Assembly: GCF_014860165.1 (NCBI RefSeq)
Contig: NZ_JACZKG010000071.1
Span: 62,001-126,000, forward strand
DNA length: 64,000 nt
From: Devosia sp.
Lineage (GTDB): Bacteria > Pseudomonadota > Alphaproteobacteria > Rhizobiales > Devosiaceae
Direction: 5' to 3'
The stretch's first letter is position 1, and each line of letters begins with the position of its first letter. Below, piece by piece: positions 35,861 to 46,078 of this stretch. Both the position numbers and the translations under genes were made by a program. A model generated the notes under the pieces. It had not been told where the DNA came from. It ran no database searches and was given only the letters and a program-made list of their open reading frames with translations.

Positions 35861-35941
35861 ACGTCCCTTGCCGGGCGTCCGCCAACGCCGCCTGGGCATG
35901 ACTTACAGCGCTTATGCTCACCCGCCGGAATGAACTGGTGC

Positions 35942-35970
35942 GGCGAGGGCGGCCACGGGCGGCCCTCGCC
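35942..35970. terminator. hairpin between convergent DUF302 and aldehyde dehydrogenase genes
   Basis: GGCGAGGGC (35942-35950) pairs with GCCCTCGCC (35962-35970) across an 11-base loop, midway between two convergent genes. Neither strand continues into a T-run, so it may be a barrier rather than a classic terminator. Confidence 0.45.
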
Positions 35971-35988
35971 TGACATCGACAGCCCAGC

Positions 35989-37509
<1,521 letters not shown>

Positions 37510-37543
37510 GGCATCCTCCCTTGTTATTGGATGCCCTTCTCGT

Positions 37544-37559
37544 TGCAACCGCCATGCCA
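37544..37559 (-). promoter_or_regulatory. sigma-54 (-24/-12) promoter of the aldehyde dehydrogenase gene
   Basis: On the minus strand the sequence is TGGCATGGCGGTTGCA, which matches the TGGCAC-N5-TTGCW consensus at all but one position and has the essential GG and GC ten bases apart. Transcription would begin near 37532, giving a short leader before the ATG at 37509. Confidence 0.85.
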
Positions 37560-37669
37560 GAAAGGGCTAAGCCGTTGATCAAAAACCGGAAGTATTGGTG
37601 GACCGCATTTCTCTGGACGGATCGGATTTTCAGATGCAACACTTTGCCACAACCAGAAGCGATGGCCGG

Positions 37670-37685
37670 TGCAACACCTGTTGCA
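37670..37685. promoter_or_regulatory. candidate upstream activator site for the AcoR-type regulator
   Basis: TGCAACACCTGTTGCA has perfect 7-base arms (TGCAACA and TGTTGCA) around CC. It lies about 110 bp upstream of the sigma-54 promoter, a normal enhancer distance. Related half-sites are TGCAACA at 37634-37640 and two copies of TGCCACAAC. It also overlaps the regulator's own promoter region, so autoregulation is possible. Confidence 0.55.
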
Positions 37686-37711
37686 AACTGCCACAACTGG
37701 GAGGAACTGCA

Positions 37712-39559
37712 GTGAACATCGCGTCCGAAGCGGCCCTCGCGACAGCTCGCGAAAAATTCTTCTCCGGAGCCGCGCTCCCCGAGGGCCTCGTCCCGGCGCC
37801 CATCCTGCGCTCATGGCAACGTTGCGCCGAGCAGGGGCTCGATGCCGGCAGCGCCATCCGCGCCGAGCCGATGACCGGCTCCGAACTGCGGGCCCTGCAC
37901 GAGCAGAACGAAACGCTTCGCCTGCTCTCCCGCTCCGAGCTCGTCTCCCTGCGTACGGAAGCCAAGCTCACCGATAGCGTGGTCATCCTCACCGACGCCA
38001 AGGGGCTGGTGCTCGATACTGCCGGTAGCCCTGAATTCGCCGGACAGGCGGCAACGGTTGCCCTTCGCCCCGGCGTTGCCTGGTCCGAGACAGTCACCGG
38101 CACAAACGCTATCGGCACCGCCCTGGCCGAGCGCCGCGCCATTGAGGTGCATGGCGCCGAACACTTCTTCGAGCCGCACGGCATCCTCCACTGTGCCGCA
38201 AGCCCAATCTTTGATCCCTATGGCAAGCTGGCCGGCGTCCTTGATATGTCCGGCCACGCCTCGGCCGAGCACACCCACGCTTTGGGTCTGGTTCGCCTCG
38301 CCGTCGAGCAGATCGAGCATCGCTTCTTCAATCGCGGCTTCGACGAGATGACGGTCGTCCGCTTTCACCGCTCCCGCGATCTGCTGGGCACGGCTCGCGA
38401 GGGCATTCTTGTCTTTGACGGGGCCAGGCTCGTCGCCGGCAATCGCCGTGCCCTTCATCTCGTCGGGCTTGACCGCAAGGCGTTGCGTCAATCCACCCGG
38501 GAGGAGATCTTCGAAGGCGCAGGCCTTGCCATTGATGGTGGCGAACTGCGCGCCCGCAACGGCGAGCGCTATTTCGCGGCGGTGTCGCAACCCCGCTCCA
38601 CCCCACAGCATGTAACCGGCACCCTGCCCCGGGTCACCAGGGCGACCCGGGCCGCACCATTTTTCACCCAACAGACGCGCGCAGATCTTGCCAAGGCAAT
38701 CCGCCTTATCAACGCCCAGATTCCACTGCTGATCGCCGGTGAAACCGGCGCTGGCAAGGAAGTCTTTGCCCGTCACCTTCACGCCCAGACCATCCGTGCC
38801 GGCAAGCCCTTCATCGCCATCAACTGCGCCGCCCTCCCCGAATCCCTGATCGAGGCCGAACTGTTCGGCTATGAAGCGGGCGCTTTCACCGGCGCCAAGA
38901 AGTCCGGCGCAAAGGGTCTGGTGCAGCAAGCCGAAGGCGGCATCCTCTTTCTCGACGAAATCGGCGACATGCCGCTGCTGCTGCAATCCCGCTTGCTCCG
39001 CGTGCTGCAGGACAAGGAAGTCGCGCCCCTTGGCGGGGGCAGTCCCCAAAAAGCGGATTTCGTGCCCATCTGCGCCACCAATCGCGATCTCAAGGCCATG
39101 GTCGATGCCGGCACTTTCCGCGCCGATCTCTATTTCCGCATCGCCCAATACACCATCGCCTTGCCATCGCTGGCAGACATGCCGGACCGACGCGAGTTGG
39201 TCGAGACGCTATGGTCCCAGTTTGCGGAACGGCATGCTCCCCTGCCCCCCGCGATACGCGACCAGTTGGCGGCTCATCATTGGCCGGGAAATTTCCGGGA
39301 GTTGGTCGGCTGCCTGAGGGCCATCGCAGCTCTGCATGATCCTGACGAGCCGATTACGCTCTCGGCTCTCCCACGCGCCACGCACCCAACCCGCGCGCCG
39401 GCCGCCGCCATCGATGGCGACCTGGGTTCATTGACGGACATGGCCATGCGGCGGGCGGTCGAGCAACACAAGGGCAACCTGTCCGCCGCGGCCCGGGCGC
39501 TGGGCATTGACCGCTCCACCCTTTATCGCCGCCTCGTGTGGAAGGACGTTCGACCCTAG
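37712..39559 (+). CDS. AcoR-type sigma-54-dependent transcriptional activator
   Basis: The 615-residue protein has an N-terminal GAF-like sensor (residues 70-200), a PAS-like middle, and an AAA+ domain with Walker A AGETGAGKEVFA near 345, the sigma-54-binding GAFTGA loop and Walker B GGILFLDEIGDM. A FIS-type helix-turn-helix ends it (GNLSAAARALGIDRSTLYRR). The start is GTG at 37712 after GGGAGGAA. It likely senses an alcohol or aldehyde and activates the divergent dehydrogenase. Confidence 0.93.
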   Translation: MNIASEAALATAREKFFSGAALPEGLVPAPILRSWQRCAEQGLDAGSAIRAEPMTGSELRALHEQNETLRLLSRSELVSLRTEAKLTDSVVILTDAKGLVLDTAGSPEFAGQAATVALRPGVAWSETVTGTNAIGTALAERRAIEVHGAEHFFEPHGILHCAASPIFDPYGKLAGVLDMSGHASAEHTHALGLVRLAVEQIEHRFFNRGFDEMTVVRFHRSRDLLGTAREGILVFDGARLVAGNRRALHLVGLDRKALRQSTREEIFEGAGLAIDGGELRARNGERYFAAVSQPRSTPQHVTGTLPRVTRATRAAPFFTQQTRADLAKAIRLINAQIPLLIAGETGAGKEVFARHLHAQTIRAGKPFIAINCAALPESLIEAELFGYEAGAFTGAKKSGAKGLVQQAEGGILFLDEIGDMPLLLQSRLLRVLQDKEVAPLGGGSPQKADFVPICATNRDLKAMVDAGTFRADLYFRIAQYTIALPSLADMPDRRELVETLWSQFAERHAPLPPAIRDQLAAHHWPGNFRELVGCLRAIAALHDPDEPITLSALPRATHPTRAPAAAIDGDLGSLTDMAMRRAVEQHKGNLSAAARALGIDRSTLYRRLVWKDVRP

Positions 39560-39677
39560 AAAGGCGCGGCGGCTCAACCGGTGCTCTGACTAGCCTGTTT
39601 CTGGCTGGGCGAAAAAGCAGGATGCTGTGACCGGCTCCGCCCGGACTCAACACTTGCAATTTCAATGGATTAGAAAG

Positions 39678-39690
39678 TGGCGGAGAGAGA
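39678..39690 (+). repeat. attachment site, left (copy of tRNA-Ser 3' end)
   Basis: TGGCGGAGAGAGA is identical to 55247-55259, the 3' end of tRNA-Ser including its CCA in reverse complement. No other tRNA structure is present here, so this is the displaced 3' fragment left by integration. Confidence 0.85.
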
Positions 39691-39754
39691 TGGACTCTAC
39701 CGCCGGCTCCAAAAAAGCCCGGAAATGCTGGGGTTTCCCGTCGCGTCAATCACA

Positions 39755-39779
39755 ATTCCTGTATCACCGGACTGTATCC
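39755..39779 (+). repeat. integrase arm-type repeats, left end
   Basis: ATTCCTGTATCACC at 39755-39768 is identical to 55160-55173. CTGTATC recurs 13 bases later at both ends (39772 here), in the same orientation. The stretch lies about 65 bp inside the left attachment site and is likely bound by the island's recombinase. Confidence 0.65.
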
Positions 39780-41482
39780 GTGGCAACCGATGGAAACAGG
39801 AGCGCGCGCTTTACTTCACCATTGGTTGCTCCACTCCCCGCGCAATGGTCGCGCGATCCTGCAAGAACTCCCAGTCGGTCAGGCCTATCGGCTCTTAGCA
39901 GCTTCCAGGACGGCGCCAATTCGGCAACATCGAAGGGAAAGGCCTTCTCGTTCTGAGGTCCGGCGCTGTCCCGGTGGACCTCGCGAAAGTTCCAGCCTTC
40001 GTACGCGGGGACGACGGCATTATCGAGTGTGGAAAGGAACTGATCTTCGCTTGAGACGATCATGACATCTGCCAGATCCTGCATCGAGCAGAAGACGACG
40101 GGACGCATGTCCTCCTCGGTCACCTCGGGCTCGCCCTCGACCAGGGCCCTCGCCGCGGCTACCGCATCGCGCCGCATGCCGCCTGCCATCTCCATCCAGG
40201 AATCCATCGTCAGCAGCACTGCGCGCGCCGTGGGCGACACCGGTGGGCCACGATAGATGCCGCGGCGGACCTGGGAGAAGAAGCGCCACAGCTGCGCCAC
40301 GCCTTTGATCAGCTGGGCGTAGGCGTTCTTGGCGGCCTGCATCGGGTCGTCGGCGAACTGGGCGTCATAGGTGAGCTTCGTGGCCTTGCATTCGATCACG
40401 GCAACGATACTGTCGCCGTCCTGGATCAGGACGTCCGGGGAGTTGAGCGGGAACTTGCGAGTGCCGTAGGCCTGGCTGGGATGGACGTCGAAGCGCGGGA
40501 AGTAGGCCCCCACCAGCTTCCTCGTATAGGCCTCGAAACGATCGTTCGCCTCGGTCATCAGCTTCTGCGGACCGGAGGCGATATCGTAGTAGAGACCCGC
40601 GGTCATCCGGAACATGATCAGCTGCGGCAGGGGCGACATGTAGCTGTCGGTTCGCGGATCCCGGATAATGGGGAAGCGCCGCAACGCACTCGGCAGGTAG
40701 GCCACGCGCTGCGCCGCCCGCCCTTGCAGGCGATCGATCAACGTCCTCGTTTCCCGCCGCATGCCCTCGACGTCCATGGAGAAGAGCGGCAGCGCTCGTT
40801 CGACCAAGGGGACGTCGATGCCCAGCTTCTCGATCGCGACCGGTCGCGACCATGGCGCATGATGGAGTTGGGTGAACAGGTAGAAACCCACGGTGACGAA
40901 GTCGGCTATCGACAATCCGTTGAGCTCGGAGAAGTACTCCGCACAGGCGCCTTGGCCGTAGACATAGAGGAACCGGTACAGTCGCTCCGTCGTGGCGAAC
41001 CCGCGCTGCCAACCGAATTGGCGATGGGCGATGCGTGACATCTCGAGCAGGATGGTGCCGTCGCCGAGATATGCACCGGCCTGATGATTCTCAGTGTCGC
41101 GCAGCAGATTGACCGCCACCGCCATGGTGTCGAACCTGTCGGTCAGGAGCGACCGACGCGGCTCCCCTGGCGCGAATTCCTTCTTCGGCGTGGTCAGCAG
41201 AAGGGTGATGAGTGCCTCGATATCCCACTTGTGAACGGCCAGGTCGGACGCCATGTCGTCGGTTGCCGCCCTTGCCGGGAAGCGCAGGAAGCGATCCACT
41301 TTCACGCCGAAGTCGGACTGCAGGATGTTGACCGCCCAGGCGAGCTGGAGAAAGGCGCGATCATCGCTCAGGGCCAGCATGGCCTCCAGTTCGTGCAGCT
41401 TCTTGAGGGCTTTTCGCCGTTGCAGGTCCTGTCGCGCGCCGAGCATGTCTCGATGTCCCCCCAAGAAATGCTTATCCTCCAT
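39764..41482 (-). CDS. unknown island protein with a possible PD-(D/E)XK nuclease motif
   Basis: The 572-residue protein is mostly alpha-helical in its first 340 residues. Around residue 350-366 it has SPDVLIQDGD and IVAVIECKATKL, the D...E-x-K layout of PD-(D/E)XK nucleases. It is followed by helices with NAYAQLIKGVAQLWRFF. I start at MEDKHFLGGHRD (41482); the frame stays open to 41890, but that part overlaps the next gene and is unlike protein. It is the last of three minus-strand island genes. The final 30 residues may differ from relatives, because they abut the island end. The function may be DNA cleavage in defence. Confidence 0.65.
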   Translation of the reverse strand: MEDKHFLGGHRDMLGARQDLQRRKALKKLHELEAMLALSDDRAFLQLAWAVNILQSDFGVKVDRFLRFPARAATDDMASDLAVHKWDIEALITLLLTTPKKEFAPGEPRRSLLTDRFDTMAVAVNLLRDTENHQAGAYLGDGTILLEMSRIAHRQFGWQRGFATTERLYRFLYVYGQGACAEYFSELNGLSIADFVTVGFYLFTQLHHAPWSRPVAIEKLGIDVPLVERALPLFSMDVEGMRRETRTLIDRLQGRAAQRVAYLPSALRRFPIIRDPRTDSYMSPLPQLIMFRMTAGLYYDIASGPQKLMTEANDRFEAYTRKLVGAYFPRFDVHPSQAYGTRKFPLNSPDVLIQDGDSIVAVIECKATKLTYDAQFADDPMQAAKNAYAQLIKGVAQLWRFFSQVRRGIYRGPPVSPTARAVLLTMDSWMEMAGGMRRDAVAAARALVEGEPEVTEEDMRPVVFCSMQDLADVMIVSSEDQFLSTLDNAVVPAYEGWNFREVHRDSAGPQNEKAFPFDVAELAPSWKLLRADRPDRLGVLAGSRDHCAGSGATNGEVKRALLFPSVATDTVR

Positions 41483-41645
41483 AGCGAACGAGCTCCAAGA
41501 AGATTGTCGGGGATGGGGTCGAAGCTGGTGGCCCGCTCCCGGCTCCTCGCTGTTCAGCAGCGTGCGGCGATCATCGACAAGACCAGGAACGGGTTTGACA
41601 GACAGGGCGGCACCGCTGGCGCCGCCCGAGACGTCGAGCCCTCGG

Positions 41646-42383
41646 CTAGACGGTTTCGTCCCAGCTTTCCGCGCCCTGAGTGGCGTGCGGCGTCGCTTCG
41701 AAGATGGTACCGCACAAGGCCCCCAATCCCTCCAGCTCGGTCGATAGCCAGCGAAGCGAAGCGCGGGCCGCAGCCGGGGAAGATCGATCGAGACTTTCGG
41801 CGAAGAATACCGCGTCCGTGGTGACGGGCTCGATGCAGGTCTGCTTGCTGTCTCGATGGTTGAGACCGTAGCAGATGATGCGCTGGGCATCCGCGTAGAC
41901 CAGCACGCGCCCAGTCAACGGGAAGGCGCTGGCATCGCCTCCGAGCGGATCGAATGCGTCGCCCTCCCGAACAGGCCGGAGATCGATACGCCCCTGCAGC
42001 TTTGCCAGATCGTAGCCGCCCATGGGCGTCAGGAAGCGGGTGGAGGCCGCATTGTAGATATCGACCACCGGCACACCAGTGGACGGCAGGGATCCCTTGA
42101 GCGCCCGGCGAACCAGTGCCTCGATACTCGAGCGGTACTTGGAGGGTTGCAGCCCCATGGCGCCGAACACCTTCCGCCACGAGGCGAACGGCTCGATCTC
42201 GGAGAGCTTATCGCTCTCGGCGCCGAGCGAGCGCAGCGACGCCAGGGCTGCCTCCCGTATCTCGGACAGGGCAGCTTCGTCGACGTGGTTCGGCAGATTT
42301 GCGGCGACCATGCCGAATACGCGAAGCGACGGAGCGGTCCCGACGACTTCGGCTGCGACATGGGTTTCGACTGGATTTGTCAT
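41646..42383 (-). CDS. free-standing B3/B4 (tRNA-binding/editing) domain protein
   Basis: This 245-residue protein resembles the B3/B4 domain of phenylalanyl-tRNA synthetase beta subunit: EPFASWRKVFGAMGLQPSKYR, ALVRRALKGSLPSTGVPVVD, YNAASTRFLTPMGGYDL and LVYADAQRIICYGLNHRDSK. The synthetase domain removes Tyr from tRNA-Phe; lone copies may edit tRNAs or bind other nucleotides. AGGAGG precedes the ATG at 42383. It sits between a desaturase and the possible nuclease in one operon. Confidence 0.83.
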   Translation of the reverse strand: MTNPVETHVAAEVVGTAPSLRVFGMVAANLPNHVDEAALSEIREAALASLRSLGAESDKLSEIEPFASWRKVFGAMGLQPSKYRSSIEALVRRALKGSLPSTGVPVVDIYNAASTRFLTPMGGYDLAKLQGRIDLRPVREGDAFDPLGGDASAFPLTGRVLVYADAQRIICYGLNHRDSKQTCIEPVTTDAVFFAESLDRSSPAAARASLRWLSTELEGLGALCGTIFEATPHATQGAESWDETV

Positions 42384-42439
42384 TCTTTCCTCCTGTTTGC
42401 AGTGATCGGCGGGCCACCCAACCGGCGGCCCGCCAGCGT

Positions 42440-43360
42440 TCAGTCCAGCGTCGCGCGGTATTCGGGCATGTGCTGCGCGAGGACGCGATGGAGACGTTTG
42501 ACCTTCCAGGCCGGCACGGTCATGCGGACATGATGGGCCGCATGCCATGCATCGCCCGCCGGGTGGACGAAAGTGCGCCAGATCGGACCGTCGTTGGTGA
42601 ACGTCGCCTGGAGCTCACCGCCCTCCTTGTCGTAGTCGTGCTCCTCCGACTCCGCCAAGGCACGCACCAGGGGCAGCACGACGATGAAGGGGATGCCCCA
42701 GAAGGTGATCCACAGCAGCGCAGCGGCAGGTGCACCCAGCAGCAGCGAATAGGGCACCAGGACCAGCAGGAGGTGCCAAAGCACGAACCGCAGCGGACCT
42801 TGCTTGGTCCCCGTGAACTGGGAGCGGTAGTACTCGAAGGCCAGCTCGGGCAGGATTCCCAAGGCTGCCCCGACGCGGACGAAAAGAGGGTTGCCTCGGG
42901 TGATCTCCCCCTTCATGACGGCGCGCTTCATGCACGGGTCGAGCACGCTGCCGAACCCGCCGTGATGGAAGCCGTGGGCAGCACGGTAGAGCTGGACCAC
43001 CTGCATTACCGGCGCGCCGACCAAGATGTCGACGAGCACGTCGTTGAGCGGTTTGTTCCGGCGGGACCAATTGAGGTGCGCGCCATCGTGGACGAGGTTC
43101 TCGAGGGCCCTCAACCGGCTCGCCTGCCACAGCAGAGCAAGCCCGCCAGTAAGCACCGCGAGGGGATAGAAGGACCATCCCTGGGCGGCCAACCACCATA
43201 CGGTGAGCGGAACAAACCAGAGTTGTGCGAGGTAGACGCCCGCGTGAGCGACGCTCACCAGGGCATTGGTACGGTCGAGCTTGGCGAGCTCGGCATTCAG
43301 TTGCGGTTGGCGGGCGCGGGCATAGCCGCGCTCACGCCGCCTTTCAGCAGCGATCGTCAT
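42440..43360 (-). CDS. fatty acid desaturase family membrane protein
   Basis: The 306-residue protein has four or more membrane helices and the three His boxes of membrane di-iron desaturases: NLVHDGAHLNW, RAAHGFHHGGF and DAWHAAHHVRM. The start at 43360 (MTIAAERRRERGY) has GGAGGAAAG upstream. It leads a minus-strand operon in the island, 56 bp before the B3/B4 gene. A lipid enzyme in a defence-like island is unusual; substrate could be fatty acid, sphingolipid or carotenoid. Confidence 0.85.
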   Translation of the reverse strand: MTIAAERRRERGYARARQPQLNAELAKLDRTNALVSVAHAGVYLAQLWFVPLTVWWLAAQGWSFYPLAVLTGGLALLWQASRLRALENLVHDGAHLNWSRRNKPLNDVLVDILVGAPVMQVVQLYRAAHGFHHGGFGSVLDPCMKRAVMKGEITRGNPLFVRVGAALGILPELAFEYYRSQFTGTKQGPLRFVLWHLLLVLVPYSLLLGAPAAALLWITFWGIPFIVVLPLVRALAESEEHDYDKEGGELQATFTNDGPIWRTFVHPAGDAWHAAHHVRMTVPAWKVKRLHRVLAQHMPEYRATLD

Positions 43361-43852
43361 TTGACTTTCCTCCAAGGGCCTGTTCGGCCCGGCGTTGGCT
43401 CGGCGGCCTCACGAATGCCGAGCGGGCTTTTCCAAAGGAGGATTTCGGGCGGCCTTTGACTCGCGGGGCCGTCCATGCCAAAGACGAGGTGTTAGGGGTT
43501 GCCTCTGGCGATCCTACTTCGGCCGGCGGTTGTCGTGAGGCTCCGCCGGCATTTTATTAACCCGATCCTCCCCCAGCAGGACCCCTGCTGTGAAATGGAA
43601 AGTCGATGGTCCCGGGCCGGCCCATTTTGCCCGGTCAATGGTGCTTTGAAGCATTTGGCTGGCCGGCGGCAGTCCGGCTTGCCTACCTACCTGCGATCTC
43701 CGGAATCGCTCTCACTCTCGAAGACACGCCGAAATCCCTGCGGACACGAGTTTCCGCTGGAGTTGCAATTCGCTGGAAATAATCCACGGCACTTACATTG
43801 AAGATGACAAGTGCCGGAAAGTCCCGCTAGAGTTTCCGGCGGGGGTTCCGAA
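43361..43852. other. intergenic region of the island with an orphan plus-strand terminator
   Basis: The 492 bases separate the divergent desaturase operon and the 489-residue gene. The terminator at 43522-43558 points along the plus strand although no plus-strand gene lies upstream within the island, so a small RNA may be made from about 43400. No ORF with good signals is seen. Promoters for both flanking genes must lie here. Confidence 0.4.
43522..43558 (+). terminator. intrinsic terminator without an upstream gene
   Basis: GCCGGCGG (43522-43529) pairs with CCGCCGGC (43543-43550) and is followed by ATTTTATT. It has the form of a plus-strand terminator. Confidence 0.65.
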
Positions 43853-45322
43853 ATGACTGGCTCAATTGGGAAAGCTACGCTTGCCGAGACACTCGTCGGC
43901 GCTGTCGCGAACGACGATGGCGCAAGCGTTCGCACGCTCCTGCTCGAGATGAACGACGTCATCAAGAACGATGGAAAGCGGAGCAGCGGCACCTACCCGC
44001 TCCGTTTCGCCCCGGTCGGAAGGCACCTCAACCATCTCGCCACTGCCATGGGGGAGCATAGACGCGGTACAACCTCCAAACGCCTGCAGAAGCAGTGGGT
44101 CCAGCTCGAACGAGAGCTGGAGCGGTACGTGGCACGATATCCCGCCCTCAAACCGGTCCTGTCGCAGTCCATAGCGGAATCCGACCTGGAGGCATTCGCG
44201 AACTTCTCCACGAGGCGGCAGGGCAGCAGGGACCCTCGCTTCTACGCCACCATCGTCCTGCTGATCGTCGATCTTTTCGAACACGACTACTACAGCAACG
44301 CGGAACCCGACGAGGGCGAACCCGATTCCAGGCCGGGATTCGACGTGTCGTTCCTCGAGTTCGCCACCCCCGATTGCGAGCGCGATCTTCCCGAGAGGCT
44401 TCGCGAGGAAGTCCTGGCACGGCTCGAAGCGCCGGGAAAGGCGCCGAAGGCCGGCGTCGCCCATCCTTCTATAAATGTCGAGTACACCTTCAAGAGCGAG
44501 AAAGTTCCGCTGCTGGAGAACTTCGTCGACCATTACGCCTCGCCGGTCGACGGCTGCGCTCATTTCATTTGCTACCGTCCACGCTTCGAGAACCCGACCG
44601 AACTCATCAAATCGTTCATCGCGATCAAGCCGCCCAACCAGCGGAGCAAGGAGGCGCAGGCACGCAACAAGCACTCCTTCGGTTTTGTCCATGTCTACAC
44701 GCAGCCATCGATGGGCGCCCAGCATCGGATCAGCCTGGGCGAGGTCCTGCCTTTGGACGACGGAGTCTGCTTCGTCGGCGGTCAGCGGCTCAGGCATCCG
44801 GACCATCCGTTGCAGCAGTTGCCTCTGAGCGCGCTTAAGGTGATCGCAGTTGCCTGGAACGCCGTGGAGAGCTTCGAGTACGTATTTGGAGGCGTCGTGA
44901 TGTCAGCGACCTACCAGCGTCGCCACCTGGTCTCGTGCCTGGCGCTGCGGGCGACCACGATCAACAAGTCGACCGACCTGACCGCCCGCCCCGTGTCTCT
45001 AGACAAGCTGGAGGAGGACCTGCTGGCCGATGCGGAGGTCGAGAAGACGCTCCCGGGCTACGGCGACCGCTTCAAGCTTGACGCCCGGCATGTCGCTTCC
45101 CGCATCGCCGCTTTGACCAACAACAGCCCCAAGTGGGAGGTCCCTGCGAGCTTCCGCATCAGCGAACCCGATGGCGATCACGCAGCCTTGGAGCGGCATC
45201 ACGTCGAAAAAGCCATCTCCGAGCTGGGCACACCGAACAAGCCCAAGTTCGTCAACGGCGAGGGGACACCGTTCAGCTTCTGGAACAGCTTGAGGTTCGC
45301 GCCCCTCGTCTCCCAAGAATAG
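43853..45322 (+). CDS. unknown 489-residue island protein
   Basis: The protein has no membrane segment or signal peptide. Residues 1-140 look helical and basic (SIGKATLAETLVGAV, LQKQWVQLERELERYVARYP). The middle holds VEYTFKSEKVPLLENFVDHY and HFICYRPRFENPTELIKSFI, a mixed alpha/beta region. The pattern loosely recalls proteins with an XRE/CI-like or REase-accessory layout, but I recognise no family. I start at 43853; a GTG at 43811 would add 14 residues, and neither start has a strong ribosome site. It stands alone on the plus strand. Confidence 0.65.
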   Translation: MTGSIGKATLAETLVGAVANDDGASVRTLLLEMNDVIKNDGKRSSGTYPLRFAPVGRHLNHLATAMGEHRRGTTSKRLQKQWVQLERELERYVARYPALKPVLSQSIAESDLEAFANFSTRRQGSRDPRFYATIVLLIVDLFEHDYYSNAEPDEGEPDSRPGFDVSFLEFATPDCERDLPERLREEVLARLEAPGKAPKAGVAHPSINVEYTFKSEKVPLLENFVDHYASPVDGCAHFICYRPRFENPTELIKSFIAIKPPNQRSKEAQARNKHSFGFVHVYTQPSMGAQHRISLGEVLPLDDGVCFVGGQRLRHPDHPLQQLPLSALKVIAVAWNAVESFEYVFGGVVMSATYQRRHLVSCLALRATTINKSTDLTARPVSLDKLEEDLLADAEVEKTLPGYGDRFKLDARHVASRIAALTNNSPKWEVPASFRISEPDGDHAALERHHVEKAISELGTPNKPKFVNGEGTPFSFWNSLRFAPLVSQE

Positions 45323-46078
45323 GGATCGCCTCGGATTCGCGCTCGGGCATGCGTGAGGTATCCATCCAGCAGTTTGACAGAGGTGAAGCGGCGGAAAGTC
45401 GCCGTTGTCCCGATCAGGCGGCCATCTCAAACATAGGCCTAGGTTGGCTACCAAGGGCGACATCAATAGAGGCGGATCGCCCGTCGAACTTCATCTCGAA
45501 AAGCGAATTTCCCTGCCGGTAATGGTCTCTACCAGCGTGCAGAGCGGGAACGGGCGGAATGACGGGGGTGATTGTCACGGGTAGATTGTCGAAAGGGATG
45601 GCTTCGGGCGCAACGTGCTGTTGCCGCTGGTGCCGGAATTTCTCGAACCTATCACATCTGGTCGCGATGTATCTCTCAGGCTACCGCGTTTGGTTTGCGG
45701 CCATCCTCGGCATTGCCGTCGGCGCCGCGGCCGCTCTGGCCCTTGCGTCCTTTTTGAGCTGACCTCGGCGTCACTTGAGAAGCACGGATCTGCTCTGAGA
45801 AAGGTCTCGGTCACCGCTTGTCAGATGGCAGTCTGCAACTGGACGACCCTACAAACCTTCCTGGCGCACTAGCGCCTCGATCAGGTTGGCATGCTTACTT
45901 CTGCGTCCAACGGGGCTGCATGCCAAAGGTTGGGAGGGTTCCAGGGATCGCTTCCAACTGAAGGCAGCGACCGAACCACCAGCAGTCCTCAAATCATAAG
46001 GAGTCACCCGTGCAAAATTTTCGAGTCCCATCGACACCGGTACGGTTCAGTACCGCACCGCCAACGAGGGAGGTCTTC
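45323..46078. other. 756-bp stretch of the island with no secure gene
   Basis: No ORF here has both a ribosome site and protein-like content. The best candidate is a 31-codon stretch at 45667-45762 (MYLSGYRVWFAAILGIAVGA, a membrane helix) with poor start signals. AAGGAG with a GTG at 46010 marks an alternative start for the KfrA-like gene. The stretch may hold decayed DNA. Confidence 0.4.
46038..46055. promoter_or_regulatory. inverted repeat before the KfrA-like gene
   Basis: CGGTAC and GTACCG form perfect 6-bp arms around GGTTCA, 23 bp before the ATG at 46079. KfrA proteins bind operators at their own promoters, so this is a candidate autoregulatory site. Confidence 0.45.

Noticed and set aside
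37811-39148. 445-codon minus-strand ORF opposite the AcoR-type activator
   Set aside because: No recognisable domain. The plus-strand protein has intact AAA+ and FIS motifs over the same bases.
41084-41824. 246-codon plus-strand ORF in the island opposite the possible nuclease gene
   Set aside because: It covers the start of one minus-strand gene and the end of another, with shadow-like composition and no ribosome site.
45667-45762. 31-codon membrane peptide in the island
   Set aside because: A hydrophobic helix is encoded, but there is no ribosome binding site and a GC-rich sequence easily gives such runs.
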